Source: Austropuccinia psidii (lineage: Eukaryota; Basidiomycota; Pucciniomycetes; Pucciniales; Sphaerophragmiaceae). From it: a DNA stretch of 64,000 bases. Below are positions 1 through 11,346 of this stretch, piece by piece. The notes beneath the pieces are model-generated. The model saw nothing but the letters and a program-made list of their open reading frames with translations, made no database searches and had not been told where the DNA came from. The number at the start of each line of letters is the position of its first letter. Positions within the stretch are counted from its first letter, which is position 1. The DNA is taken from NCBI GenBank assembly GCA_023105745.1, contig JALGQZ010000003.1, positions 76,978,696 through 77,042,695 of the forward strand, written 5' to 3'. The position numbers were made by a program, and so were the translations under genes.

Positions 1-1366
1 TGACAAAAAGGACAGGTGCTCCTGTTGAAGAGGAGCTTGGCCTAATGAAAACTTCCTCTATCTTCTCTGAAATGTAGGCCCACAGTGTTTCTGAATCATG
101 ATTTGATAGTGAGTAGATAACACCAACTGGAGGTAGAAGAACCTCCAGTTCAATATGATGATTTCAGGTGCAGTGTGGAGGAAGTTTCTCTTCTTTCACC
201 TTGGAGAATAAATCCAAATGTTGTCGGTAAGACGGAGGGACTACCTTCAAAAGAATTGTTATATCTTCTGGCTCTTCCTCCTCATCCCAATTCTCCTCCA
301 GGGAGGCATGAAAAGATAGAGGAGGAAGGTCCATATCCCCTTGAAAGAGATGAAGTGAAGATATAGCAACATCTTCCCCAACATCTTTTATCTCTTTGAA
401 GACCTCATCTCTTGATCCAAGTAATGACTGAGGTGGCTTTATGGAAAGGATATGGACAGAAGAAGGAAGGGAAGGTGTCTTAAGTTCACCAACCAGAGAA
501 ACACTGTTGAGAGGAGTAGACAAGGCATTACTAGCAGAAGATTTAATACCACTAGAATTGTTATGACTATAATCATAGGTGATCAATCGATTTTTCCAAT
601 CAATAATAGGATTAAAATTGTGGAGGAACTCATAGCCCAATATCAGGTCTTCTCCCTTGGCTGAATATATGATAAAAATGTCCCATTCAAAGCTTGGGAG
701 GGAAGGAAAGTCACCTACCCACTTAGTTCAATGGGTGATGAACGAGGCAGGGGATTCATTTGAATCCAGAATGAAAAGAGGAATCTTTTCAGGGAGCTCT
801 GACACAGTCAATAAGTACTTGAGAACAACATTCTTTGCAATAAAAGCGTTTTTAGAACCAGAATCAATGAGAATACTATAAAGAATATCAGATACAGAAG
901 AAAAAATAAGAAACTTTAAATATTTCTTCACCCTAGTATTCAGAGTGCACAATTGTGCTTTGAAGGAAATAAGTGAGAACCATTGAACACATCATGATTC
1001 CCACTCAGGCTTTTCCCTGCTTGCTAGGGAGGCCTCTTGATGACCCAGGCTTGTTCTACGGTCTCTTGAAGCATTTTCAATTGTTTACTTCCCACCACAA
1101 TAAGTACACAACCCTTCCTTGATCCGCCTCTCCTTTTCAGAACTGATTAATTGATTGTCCTTATTAAGCAGAGCAGAATGGGTTTTGTCCTTTGAAACTT
1201 GAAATTGCTTGCCCTTCTTGTTCTTCTTATGGTGAGGCCTTTTTGGTGATGAGTTTTGAGGAGGGCTTGAGAAATTGGATCCAATAACAGGAGGCTTCCT
1301 TTTTTGATTACTAACCTTCTCCTTCTGTCTCTCATGGTATCTGGTATCTAATTCCAGCTTAATGTC
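1..1366 (-). pseudogene. B3: truncated chromovirus gag/protease/RT start (broken)
   Basis: Minus-strand remnant of a family B Ty3/gypsy element, closely matching B1 at 57780-59160. Reading leftwards: the 3' part of gag (about 1366-1005), a retropepsin with an LIDSG active-site motif (about 870-830), a linker rich in acidic residues (640-164), and the first residues of reverse transcriptase, which runs off the window start. The gag stop (1005-1007) and the upstream heptamer GGGAAAA (1011-1017) are the same as in B1. Protease and linker no longer share one open frame, so it is a pseudogene. Its gag is cut at 1366 by the LTR of A0, the outermost event of the left nest. The rest of its gag is not found in the window. 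Confidence 0.85.
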
Positions 1367-3282
1367 TGTGAGCCTTCAGGTATATTTTACATACCCAAAT
1401 AGACCACAATTATCTTAAAAAGAAATTCTGAACTATGCATAACCCATAATTCATGCATATATTCAAAATTCATCATTTTTGATTTCAGAAAAGATGAACA
1501 ACTTTTTATTGAGTAAGTAAATCCATGGACTTCAGGCCAGATTTGGATTGTACACAAAATTTCACCTGGGTAGCTCCATAGAGTGAATAAGCTCAAATCA
1601 TCTCCTTGAGGTGGTAATATGGAAAATACTTCAATACCACATCATCAATACCACATAAAAGATCCGTGAAAGTTTTGTTTTTCTCTATTTCATGCCAGAA
1701 TAATGGCAATGTGAGAAATCCCATGTTACATATACACTAAGATCAGTGTTATGCATGTTTTGGGCACTTAATATCATGGTATTCTTACATGCACTTTTGG
1801 TACACCCATAGTGGATATCTCACTTGAAGCTTGAAATTCTATTTTGATTTAAAAAATAGGCAAGGGGACAAAAGACATCAAAGAGAGCCAGGGTACCCAA
1901 CTTCTGAGGCCTCTGAGGGGTGGAAAGCTCCAAAGCTTGGATGCATGGCTGATCTTGGCCCAATTAGTAAACTAAAACCTTTTGGGAACTCGGTTACCAT
2001 GTTACAACTTCAGTAAATCATAAGAAAATAGCAAATAACCTGCTATTTTGACGTGCCAAGGAGGTAAAGAACAACTTAGACTCTTGTAACCATGTCAATT
2101 CTTAATGAATTACCATGGATAAACCCCAAAAGAGTAATTAAAACCTTTTTGGACTAGTATCCATTGATTTACCTCATAGCAACCAGCCATATACTGCCAT
2201 TTGCAATTCTGAAGCAAAATGAGGTAAAGACTTCAAAAATACATTAAAAATACAATTCTTAATGAATCTTTCTGAAACCTTAAGGAATAATTCAGAAATG
2301 TATAATTCATATAAAAACGAGAAACAATTATCATTTTTTATATCAAATTAAAAGGTTTACTTACTGTCCATTTTTGATGATTCCATGTGAAACACAGAAT
2401 CTTTAAAAATTTACAGAAAATACATTCTGTTATGAAATTTCCAATAAAATTGAGAAATTTCAGAAATAAATGATCATTCTGCAATAAAAGAATATTTACA
2501 GTTGTTACTCCCTTTATTATTAACCATAAATGGGTTGGTTGTCATGTAAAAGCGTTAATTAAGTAATTATGATAATCTTACGTGACAACAGATGATGCAA
2601 CCAATAATCCAAAAAGGTTTATTGTTTTCTCACTCACTGGTTTTTGCGTTTGCTCCATGGCATGCCTTTTTAATCTGTCTTAGACTTAAAGAGGCCTCCT
2701 CTTACTGTTTTTTCCAGATAATCACATTATTATATTATGCCTTTATCACCAAAGAAGTAAGTATTGGTTAAAGCTATTTCTGAAGTGTTTTATTCTTTAA
2801 GAAAACAATCAGAAAGACATGAGATAATATAAATAAACTATATTTGTTGTAATACTGTTATAAATCAATGTTTATCCATTAAATCCACAATTCCACATCA
2901 AATTTCTCTACAATCATATTCTAAAAGGTTCATTGGATTAGTAGTGAGTAATTTATCTCAATTCTTAAAGTTTTTCTCTAGTCATAGTTTTCTCAAAGAT
3001 TTATCTCTATAATTATTCTTGTAAAAGATAATTATATATTAAGATAATTTTATTATTTTAATAAAAGAAGTTTTTATTATTGAATTCTTCATGTAATTGA
3101 TTCTTGTAGACAATTACTGCTTACTGTTATAATCACTAGTAGTATATAACACGTGAAAGAAAGAATTCTTTAATTATTTCATTGTGGTTTTAATAATTTT
3201 TCATTTTTATATTTCATAAGAACAGTCATAGTCCTGTTGTTTAATAGTAATTATATCAACAGTTTCATAGACACATCTTACA
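1367..3282 (+). repeat. A0 5' LTR
   Basis: 1,916 bp starting TGTGAGCC and ending CATCTTACA, alignable by eye along its length to the A1 LTRs (34922-36838, 43374-45290) but with many substitutions, so an older copy. It sits in the gag of B3; the five bases before it are atgtc. The matching 3' LTR is not in the window. A GTAAGT donor-like site lies near 2756, at the place of the A1 donor-like site near 36308. Confidence 0.85.
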
Positions 3283-4301
3283 TTTAGGGGCCTGGCCATG
3301 TTTTTTGAACCTTTTACCCTTAATCAATATATTCTTAATCTCAAAAATATTAATTCAATAATTTTTTTTCTTTAAATTTGAAGTTGAAATTATTTTTATC
3401 TTTTAAATTGTCTTAAAATCTTTTTCATTGAGGAATTTGGTTTAATTTTATACTGTTTTTACACGTGGTTTCTTCACATCCAGAAACTTATAAAATTATT
3501 CTTTGAGTTACTCTGAATTAATTTTGATTCAAAATCTTAAATTTTAATTTTTTTTCCTGTAAAAAGGATAAATGTTTTTAATATTAAAAAACAAAAAAGT
3601 CATAAAAAGTCATAAAAATCTCTTAAAAACTATAAAAGATAATTTTCTTCAATTTTTTCTCTGGTTTCTTTAATCAAATAATGTGCAGCTGGTAAAAGAC
3701 TCAGTAAAAGATACAATACTAGTGCAGAATCTTCAGAAGCAGAATATAAAGACATTATTTCAGTGAAAATTGCTAAAAGAGGAAATTTTTTAAAAAAAAG
3801 GACAATCCAAACAACCACTGAAAGGTTTGTGTTTTCTGTTTCCAATTCTTATTTTATCTTGAATTGACATGAAAATGGTACATACCAGAAATGGAAGCAA
3901 CTATTCAGTCCAACCAGATGGATGTGGACAAGGAAGAGGCAAGACCAAATCAAGAAGTGTCAAATCTTCCTGAAGAAAGACACATATGGAGCATGCTTTG
4001 GTTGGCCCCCATTCCTCAAGGTCTGTACCCACCAGCTTTGATGCAAATTCTGAATCTGAACTGATTCATGATAATATTTTAAGGGCTGAACCACTTTGAA
4101 GTGGCAGCAATAGAAATTTATAAATTCCAATACAAAAATTGGTTCAGAGCAGCCAAAGAAGAGGAGTAGGAAAGATGCCAAAGCCATTGGCAGATGGCCA
4201 TGAACTCCTACTTACACATCAAGAGCTTTCTGGGTCAGTAGAAGACCATTGAACCCTTGGGAGGTTGGATCCCATTGTCTTGCAAAGACAAAGTTCAAAA
4301 G
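3283..4301 (+). pseudogene. A0 leader and 5' gag region, truncated
   Basis: Leader of a family A element followed by the N-terminal gag region (start codon at 3875), matching A1 at 36941-37950. The primer-site block reads TTTAGGGGCCTGGCCATG, that is the A1 sequence TTTGGGGGCCTGGCCGTG with two G-to-A changes. The upstream exon equivalent (about 3670-3810) is decayed. Gag-Pol frame has an early TGA (CTT TGA at about 4097). The overlapping frame still reads GLNHFEVAAIEIYKFQYKNW and then reaches a TAG. The element is cut at 4301 by the 5' LTR of B2. Confidence 0.8.
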
Positions 4302-5843
4302 TGCCACAATCATGGAAATTACCCTCCTGGACTCCATATGGCATAACAGTGGAATATTCATCTTATGGCAATTTGGCCATATCCATAATCACTTGCCAAA
4401 TTTTCCCTCTCATTGTTTCTGGCGTTTTATGGTCATTTCACTCCTGGGGCCAACCTGGCCCCTTCACCATTATTAGGCCCTTCCTGGCCTTTCTCTTCTT
4501 TTGGGCACTCTTTGGAATTTTGCAGGCAACAGGGTAAATAAAGCCCAAAATCCTGTATTTGGCTTTTTAAGATTTAAATACAGTTTTGTGCATTTTGGGA
4601 ATTTTGCTGTATTCAGATGTATATGCCATTTTCCCATTTATTATGGGAAATATGTCCAAAAGGCCATATCAGGCCTTTTGGGGCTTAATTGCCAGTTCTT
4701 CTCATTTCGCGCATTTCTGCACATTTTGCACCTTTTTCTACACTTTGCGCAAATACAGTTTTCAAGCTGTATAAGCTGTACTTGGACAGAAACGCAAAAT
4801 TGGCCAATACACCCAGAAACACCTTCTCACCTCTGAAGTCACCCAAAACCCAATTTTCACTCTCATCCTCCTGAGTTCACTCACAAAGACCTTTGGCCAC
4901 TTTCAACCTTCAGCAAATGGAATGGTCATAAATGGTGTTATACACCATTCTGAACCTTTTCTCACAAGAAATTCAATGCTGTCAATATGAGAGGGGTAAT
5001 TCAACATTCCATGAGTCACCAAATTGTCATGTTATCCAGAGGACCCATCAACACTCAAGTGCAGGTGTAATTTCTCAAAGACCAATGATTCCATAAGGAA
5101 TTCATTGGTTATTCTCACTTGAAGTGTTCCCTCCAAGGGAATACTGTCAATTCATTCCCAACGTGTATTCAAGAGGCAGTTCCAAATAAGTTGTCAAGTG
5201 TCAATGCTCTATCCATCCAGCTTTGAAACCACGTTCATTTCAATAAAGTCTGGATTCATCAAGACCTGTATTTCAATCATACATTATGGGAAACTCATTC
5301 GCACAGTTAAGTTCCCAATCTGGCAAGGTATACACTTCATCAAGCTTTCAATACAGCTTCAAGGATTCAATACAGACCAGCTGTCAGCCTGAAGGAGTCA
5401 AGCTCTCAAAGTTTCACATATACCAGCCTCCTTTGACCCTGGGGGTCTTTTCCCCCAGTTAATTAATATATATTGATTTTCTTTTATCTTTATTTATCTT
5501 ACCATTTTTGTTAAGTGAATACTGATATTATCAAGTCAGTCATTTAGCACCTTTTCTGTATCTCTTTCTTTACCTTTCAATGGATATTTGGTGGTCATAT
5601 CCTTACTAGTTCCATTGTTCATTTTGGAAGGTTGAAACAGTGATTAAGGACTTACTTGGTTGGCTCTTTGGCCATTTGGCTCCTCATTTCTCTCATTGCA
5701 TCTCATCTTTGTACTTGCATTCTTTTTAGAGAAATTCAATTCTTATTTTTATTTTCTTTATTATTTTGGAGTCTTCCAGGTGAGTTCCCTGATTGCTGGG
5801 TGCCAGCTCACTCTTGTTATGCTGTCCAAGAGCCCCTGTGACA
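4302..5843 (+). repeat. B2 5' LTR
   Basis: 1,542 bp from TGCCACAATCATGG to CCCCTGTGACA, pairing with the 3' LTR at 32321-33871 (start TGTCACAACCATGG). The two differ at many positions, so B2 is much older than A1, A2 or B1. Inserted in the gag region of A0; the five bases before it are aaaag, which do not match the five after the 3' LTR (cctat). Confidence 0.85.
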
Positions 5844-7104
5844 TTATATTGATTAACTCATAATTTATTTTAATTCTGTTTATTCTTTCTCTATGATTTC
5901 ATTCATTCATTTCATCAAAATTATGACTCTTTAATGCTGCTGAACTTTATGATTTGTCATCACCTCTCAGTTTTCTCTCATTAGTTCTTCATTTTGAAAA
6001 TTGTAAAAGGACCTGATTTTATTTTTGTTTCTCTTTTAAATCTTATTCAAATCATCAAACTTTTAATTCAGTCATAATTCAGGTGTAATCTGAACTGTCA
6101 TTTGATTTTCAAATTTGTCATCCAAATTCATTCAGACACATTGTCACATGGTGGAATGTGATCTACAACTTGCCGTTATTAATTGGTCTTTCAACTGGTT
6201 TAATAGCCTTTTTGGCAAGAGTTTCCTTTGCTGAAGTTTGGAAGACAGCATTGTGACAATAAGCTGGTTACCAACATCATGGGTTTTATTCCGGTTTGAG
6301 AAAAGAGGAGGTCTCAATCAAACAACCAGAAATCGCTGGGTTTTCCGCTCCATTGGCGTACAAGGGTTCCGCCCCTTGGGGTTCCTTGTAGGCTCCTGTT
6401 GTGACTAATGTAACTCCATCAGGGTGACATGGGTAATACCATCAGTTACATGCACTTTGGGATGAAGTTCCCTAAATCCCGGGGTACTGTCACATGGTGG
6501 AATGTGATCTACAACTTGCCAGTATTAATCGGTCTTTCAACTGGTTTAATAGCCTTTTTGGCAAGAGTTCCCTTTGCTGAGGTCTGGCAGACAGCATTGT
6601 GACACACATTATGCACACTAAGATTCATTTTTATTTTCAAGAAGAACTCACTTGATTTGAATTTATTGATTGATTTGAAATAAATTGATATGGACCTCAA
6701 TAAAATTGATTGACCTGAAGATTTCATTGATTTTCAAATTTTTCACATTAAGAACTTTGACATAAATTGATTTTGCCTCAAGAACTCATTTGATTGATTG
6801 ATTTATTTTTCTAGATTTTGATTTTGATTGATTTGAATTATTGATTTATTGACTTCAAGATTCATTTGACATTGATTGATTGATTTTCCTGAAGTTTTCA
6901 TTTTGACTTATTTGATTCATGGACTTCAAGCTTTCATTTGATATTTAATTGAGTTATTTTACTGAAGATCTCATTTTGATTCATTGATTTTTCTTCAAGA
7001 TATTCATTTTGACTTTTGACTTCAAGCTTTATTTCCAATTGCCTCAAGTTTGCATCTTCAAATATTGATTCTTGTTCATTTTATTTCATTTTTATCCTGA
7101 AATC
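5844..7104 (+). other. B2 leader (untranslated), interrupted by a TRIM
   Basis: The first bases (TTATATTGATTAACTCATAA) match the first internal bases of B1 read on the minus strand from 60815 (TTAAATTAATTAACTCATAT), so this is the conserved primer-site region; no TGG follows the LTR directly. The rest, about 790 nt without the TRIM, is a G- and C-poor array of variants of ATTGATT, TTCAAGA and TTCATTTTGA, continuing to the gag start at 7105. B1 has the same kind of leader (60155-60815). No ORF is supported here. Confidence 0.7.
6142..6604 (+). mobile_element. TRIM D1 (terminal-repeat retrotransposon in miniature)
   Basis: 463 bp flanked by a perfect 5-bp target duplication, cacat (6137-6141 and 6605-6609). 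Two 117-bp direct terminal repeats (6142-6258 and 6488-6604) start TGTCACATGG and end CATTGTGACA. The 229-bp middle has no coding capacity. It has a TGG-initial candidate primer site (TGGTTACCAAC) a few bases after the left repeat, a GC-rich inverted repeat (ACAAGG...CCTTGT), and a G-rich tract (CCCGGGGTAC) directly before the right repeat. It must use enzymes from another element. Inserted in the B2 leader. The orientation given is that in which the G-rich tract is a 3' polypurine tract. Confidence 0.88.
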
Positions 7105-8425
7105 ATGCCCATCCGTCACTCACCTCCTGCAAGGAAGACAAGATCTCAGGCCAGAACTCAAGCTGTTCTGACTCCAACTCCAAGGGCTCCTCTTGATGGC
7201 ACCCCAGCGGTTCCTCAACTGAGGGCCAAATTGGATAGAGGACCCATTTTGGAAGGAGCAGCACCATCCAGGAAGGAAGGAAGAGGGCCAAGAAGGTCAA
7301 GTTCATTTTCAGTAGTAGTTGGTGGATTTCCAGGAACTTCAAGGACCATTTTTGGAGGTCCTGGGGAAGATGGTGAAGGGGAGGAGGAGAATTCTGTGGA
7401 AGAGGAAGGGTCTGATAGTACTGAAGGTGTTCTTGCTCCTGTGGGGGAATCCCAAGGTGCTGAAGGACCAACTCTACCCCCGTCTAATCAGTCTGAACCA
7501 TCTTTATTGGCCATTATGCAGCAAATGACTCAGATTATGGTCAATCTTCAAGAAGCTTCATCCCCTGAAGAATCAAGACCACCAGCCTTCAAGACTCCAT
7601 CTATGAAGGCACTAGAATTCTTTGATGGGACTCAACCCTTCAAAGTTAGAAGTTTCATTCAACCTTGTCAATTAATTTTTCATAATGATCCGGAAAATTT
7701 CTCTCAAGACAGAAAGAAAGTTCTCTATTCCACCTTATTTCTCATTGGCAGGTCTGAAAAATGGATTGAACCTTATCTTTCCAATCTCACCAAAAAAAAA
7801 CTAAATTACCTTCTCAATTCATGGAAACTGTTTGAATCTCAACTCTTCACCTTATTTGGGGACCCAAATGAAATCAGAAAAGCTGAAGAAGAACTGGATT
7901 CTTTAAGAATGAAAGAAGTTGGGAATTTATCACTATACATTGCTGATTTCAGAAGTTTGGTCTCAAGAATTGGGGATTGGGTTGAAAGAGCTCTCATTCA
8001 TCATTCAGGAAGGGATTTCCATCCAGGATTTTGGATCAATTGGCCTCCCATCCTTCAAGAACTGACTCTCTTCAAGACTTAATGGACATTACCTTGGAGC
8101 TTGATAAAGGTACCATGAGAGGCAAAATGAAAAGAGTCATCATCAAGAGAAGAAGCCAGAAGCCTCAAAGTTGAATTCTTCTCATCCTCAAAATTCTCCA
8201 AGCTCAAGTCAAAAGAAGAAGAATTTTCAGAAGAGGGACAATCCGAATTCTTCTTTATTGAAAAAAGATTTCAAGTTGATGAATTCTGAAAAAGAAAGAA
8301 GAATCAAGGAGGGTTTATGTATCTATTCTGGTGGGAAGCATAGTCTTGAGTCCTGTTTCAAAAGGCCTCAAAACAAGCTTACCCAACCATCAGGCAAATT
8401 TCCCCACCAGGTAAAAGCCTTAGTG
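7105..8425 (+). pseudogene. B2 Gag, frameshifted
   Basis: Gag of a family B chromovirus, start MPIRHSPPARKTRSQ at 7105, matching B1 Gag (60154-58793) throughout. The capsid-like region (FDGTQ... to the GDPNE...LRMKE stretch) is at about 7620-7990. The frame is lost at about 8000, shortly before the first stop at 8080. The nucleocapsid region continues in another frame (8171-8420); its zinc knuckle has lost a cysteine (CIYS where B1 has CTYC). The slippery heptamer seen in B1 reads GGTAAAA here and the gag TGA is TTA. Dead by several independent lesions. Confidence 0.85.
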
Positions 8426-10566
8426 AAGATAATGTTGTGTTCAATGATCTTCATTGTTTTCCATCCAGAGCACAATTGTGCATTATGAATACTGGTGTCA
8501 AAAATACTCTTAGATTTTGTGTTTTTTCTTCTCTCTCTGATATGTTTTACAGTATTCTCATTGATTCTGGTGCTACCAACTCATTCATTGCAAAGCAGTT
8601 TGTTCACAAGTATTCTTTGACCATGTCAGAACACCCAGAGAAGATTCCCCTTATCATTCTTGACTCCTCAGAGTCTCCTTCTCTATTCGTGACTCACCAT
8701 ACTAAATAGATTGTTGAGCTCCCTTCCTTCCCAAGCTTTGAATGGGACTTTTTAGTCATTGATACTCCCAAGGGAGAAGACGTCATATTGGGATTTGACT
8801 TTCTCAATCATTTTAGTCCATCTATTGATTTGAGGCAAGGGCTGATCACCTTTAATTCTGATCATAAGGACTATTATGATCCTTCAAAAGTTTTCAGTAT
8901 TGACTTTCCTTCTGCCAAATCATGTGCAGCTCTAGTTGGTGATTCTAGAGCACCATCATTTCCATCTTCTGGCCATACTCTTTCCCTTAATTCCCATCCA
9001 TCATTACTATCTTTGAGAGATGAAGTCTTCAAAGAGATTCAAGATTTTGGAGAAGATAATTCTTTATCTTCACTTCATCTCTTCTTTGGGAATATGGACC
9101 TCCCTCCTTCATCTTATCATGACTGCCTGGAGGAGTTTTGAGATGAGGAGGAAGAGCCAGAAGAAGTCAAAACCATGTTGAAGGTTGTTCCTTCTGTCTA
9201 TCACCAATACTTGGATGTATTCTCCAAGATGAAAGCATAGAAACCTCCTACTCACTGCGCCTGTGATCATCATATCAAGCTGGAGGGGTCTCTACCTCCA
9301 TTTGGGGTGATCTACTCTTTATCAAACCAAGAGTCAGATACACTCAGTTCCTACATTTCAGAGAATGTAGAGAAAGGTTTCATCTGGACAAGCTCCTCTT
9401 CCACAGGAGCACCTTTCCTCTTTGTCAAAAAGAAAGATGGTGTCCTCTGTTTGTGTGTTGATTACTGCAAACTCAATGCTGTTTCTAGGAAGAACAAGTA
9501 TCCTGTTCCTCCTATGAATAAGCTTCTTACTGTTTTCAATGGCTCTTCTATCGTCTCCAAGTTTTATTTGCGTGGTGCATATAACCTGCTCAAAATCAAG
9601 GAGGGTGATGAACATTTGACATGTTTTAGAACTAAATATGGCAGCTATGAGTATTTGGTTATGCCATTTGGGCTCACCAATGCTCCTTCCTCTTTTCAAA
9701 ACCTTGCTTATGTAATTGTTTTCTGATCTTCTTTATATTTATGCTGTGGTTTCTTTGGATGACATTATGGTCTTTACCAAATCTGAAGAAGAACATGTAA
9801 TTCATGTGTCCACTGTTCTTTCCAGACTCAGAGCCAATAACCTCTTTGCTAAGGTCTCCAAGTGCCTGTTTCATGTTTCTAGTGTAGATTACTTAGGGTA
9901 TGTTGTTTCTTCTGAAGGCCTCAAGATGGACCAAGAAAAAGTCCGGCAAATTCTCAATTGGCCACCTCCAAGAGGCCTCAAGGCACTCCAATCATTCCTT
10001 GGCTTTTCCAACTTTTAGTGCTGTTTCATCAAGAATTATTCAAAGAAAATTAGTTCACTCACAAGTTTCCTCAAGAAATATTGCTGTTTTCCCCTCAATG
10101 AGGAAGCTCTCAGACAGTTTCATCAACTCAAAGAGGCATTCACCATTGCTCCAATCCTTCTCTACCCACCATGGTATATACTGATGCATAAGAATATGCC
10201 TTGGGTGCTGTACTGATTCATATTTCTTACTCAGGAAAACATCCCATTGCATTTGATAGCCGCAAGTGGCCTCCAGCTGAACTCAATTATGAGATTCATA
10301 ACAAGGAACTCCTTGTCATAGTCTGGGCTCTCACTTTTCTCCTTTCTCTTTATTTCTTGTTTGAAATCCTCACCAATCATTCTTCACTTCAATACTTCAT
10401 GTCATCAAAGATTCTCACTTTCCATCAAGCCCGCTGGGCTGAATTTCATTTTTCAATCACTTACTTCCCTGGCCGCCTGGCTACCCTTCCAGATACATTG
10501 TCACGTTGGCACAAGGTTTACCCAGAGTAGGGGGAAGATTTCATCAGCAAGGATCCAATGAATTAT
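8426..10566 (+). pseudogene. B2 Pol part 1: protease, RT, RNase H (broken)
   Basis: Pieces in order: retropepsin with LIDSGATNS (about 8560-8590), acidic linker, reverse transcriptase (about 9300-10015), connection, and RNase H (10201-10530). Open pieces are 8437-8709, 8788-9141, 9307-9726, 9716-10018 and 10201-10530, separated by stops and frameshifts. The RT catalytic block reads SLDD where B1 has YLDD, and several residues before it are deleted at about 9715. Interrupted at 10566 by TRIM D2; the coding sequence resumes at 11031. Confidence 0.85.
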
Positions 10567-11030
10567 TGTCACATGGTGGAATGTGATCTCCAAATTACCA
10601 GTATTAATTGGTCTTTCAACCAGCTTAATAGCCCTTTTGGCAAGAGCTCCCTTTTCTGAGGTCTGGCAGACAGCATTGTGACAATAAACCGGTTACCAAC
10701 ATCATCGGTTTGATTCCGGTTGGAGACAAGAGGTGGTCTCAATCAAACAACCAGAAATCGCTGGGTTTTCCGCTCCATTGGCGTACAAGGGTTCCGCCCC
10801 TTGGGGGTTCCTTGTAGGCTCCTGTTGTGACTAATGTAACTCCATGAGGGTGACATGGGTAATACCATCAGTTACATGCACTTTGGGATGCAGTGCCCTA
10901 AACCCGGGGGTACTGTCACATGGTGGAATGTGATCTCCAACTTGCCAGTATTAATTGGACTTTCAACTGGTTTAATAGCCTTTTTGGCAAGAGTTCCTTT
11001 TGCTGAGGTCTGCCTGACAGCATTGTGACA
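10567..11030 (+). mobile_element. TRIM D2, second copy
   Basis: 464 bp with target duplication attat (10562-10566 and 11031-11035). Terminal repeats of 117 bp at 10567-10683 and 10914-11030. Closely similar to D1 over its whole length, with a one-base difference in the central G run. The middle keeps the candidate primer site (CCGGTTACCAAC), a B-box-like stretch (GGTTTGATTCCGGTT), the ACAAGG...CCTTGT inverted repeat and the terminal tract CCCGGGGGTAC. It interrupts B2 pol between RNase H and integrase. Two complete copies with different target duplications prove independent transposition. Confidence 0.9.
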
Positions 11031-11118
11031 ATTATCAAAAAAAATCAAGCAAGATGAAATTCAAGCCTCAAAGTTCTTTTCAGTCAAGGTGGAATCATTT
11101 TCAAGATTGATTGATTCA
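11031..11118 (+). pseudogene. B2 Pol between TRIM D2 and element C
   Basis: Short piece of B2 pol corresponding to B1 about 56610-56700 (the stretch after RNase H with the KxxEIQxSxFFSxKVE pattern). It ends at the target duplication attca (11114-11118) of element C and continues in frame at 30072, where the same reading resumes (SIQKALWQD...). This rejoining defines the insertion site of C. Confidence 0.85.
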
Positions 11119-11346
11119 TGTAAGGTTTGACTATGAAACAATAAGTAAAAATTACTAATTTAATACTTATTGTACTCTGAATGTCCTTATAATTGAAATA
11201 AATAAGATTAAAATAATAATAATAATAAAGAAATATTATTATTATGGCGTAAAAATATTATATTATTAAATAAATATAATAATATAATTAATATTATATA
11301 AAATTATAATATTGTAACTAATATATTAATATAAAATAATTAATAT
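11119..11346 (-). repeat. C 3' LTR, distal part
   Basis: 228 bp from TGTAAGGTTTGACTATG (the LTR 3' end seen from the other strand) to the A2 insertion point. The rest of this LTR is at 22359-24153. Its inner part (11240-11346) is repeated in the other C LTR at 28175-28275. Confidence 0.85.

Noticed and set aside
4249..4836. Overlapping plus-strand ORFs with Phe/Cys-rich products, also seen at 32083-32813
   Set aside because: They lie almost wholly in the B2 LTRs; recurrence is due to LTR identity and no frame is preferred.
6259..6487. TRIM internal region as a tRNA-derived SINE, because of its B-box-like sequence
   Set aside because: No A box or tRNA-like 5' half was found, and the element has direct terminal repeats rather than a poly(A) or simple-repeat tail.
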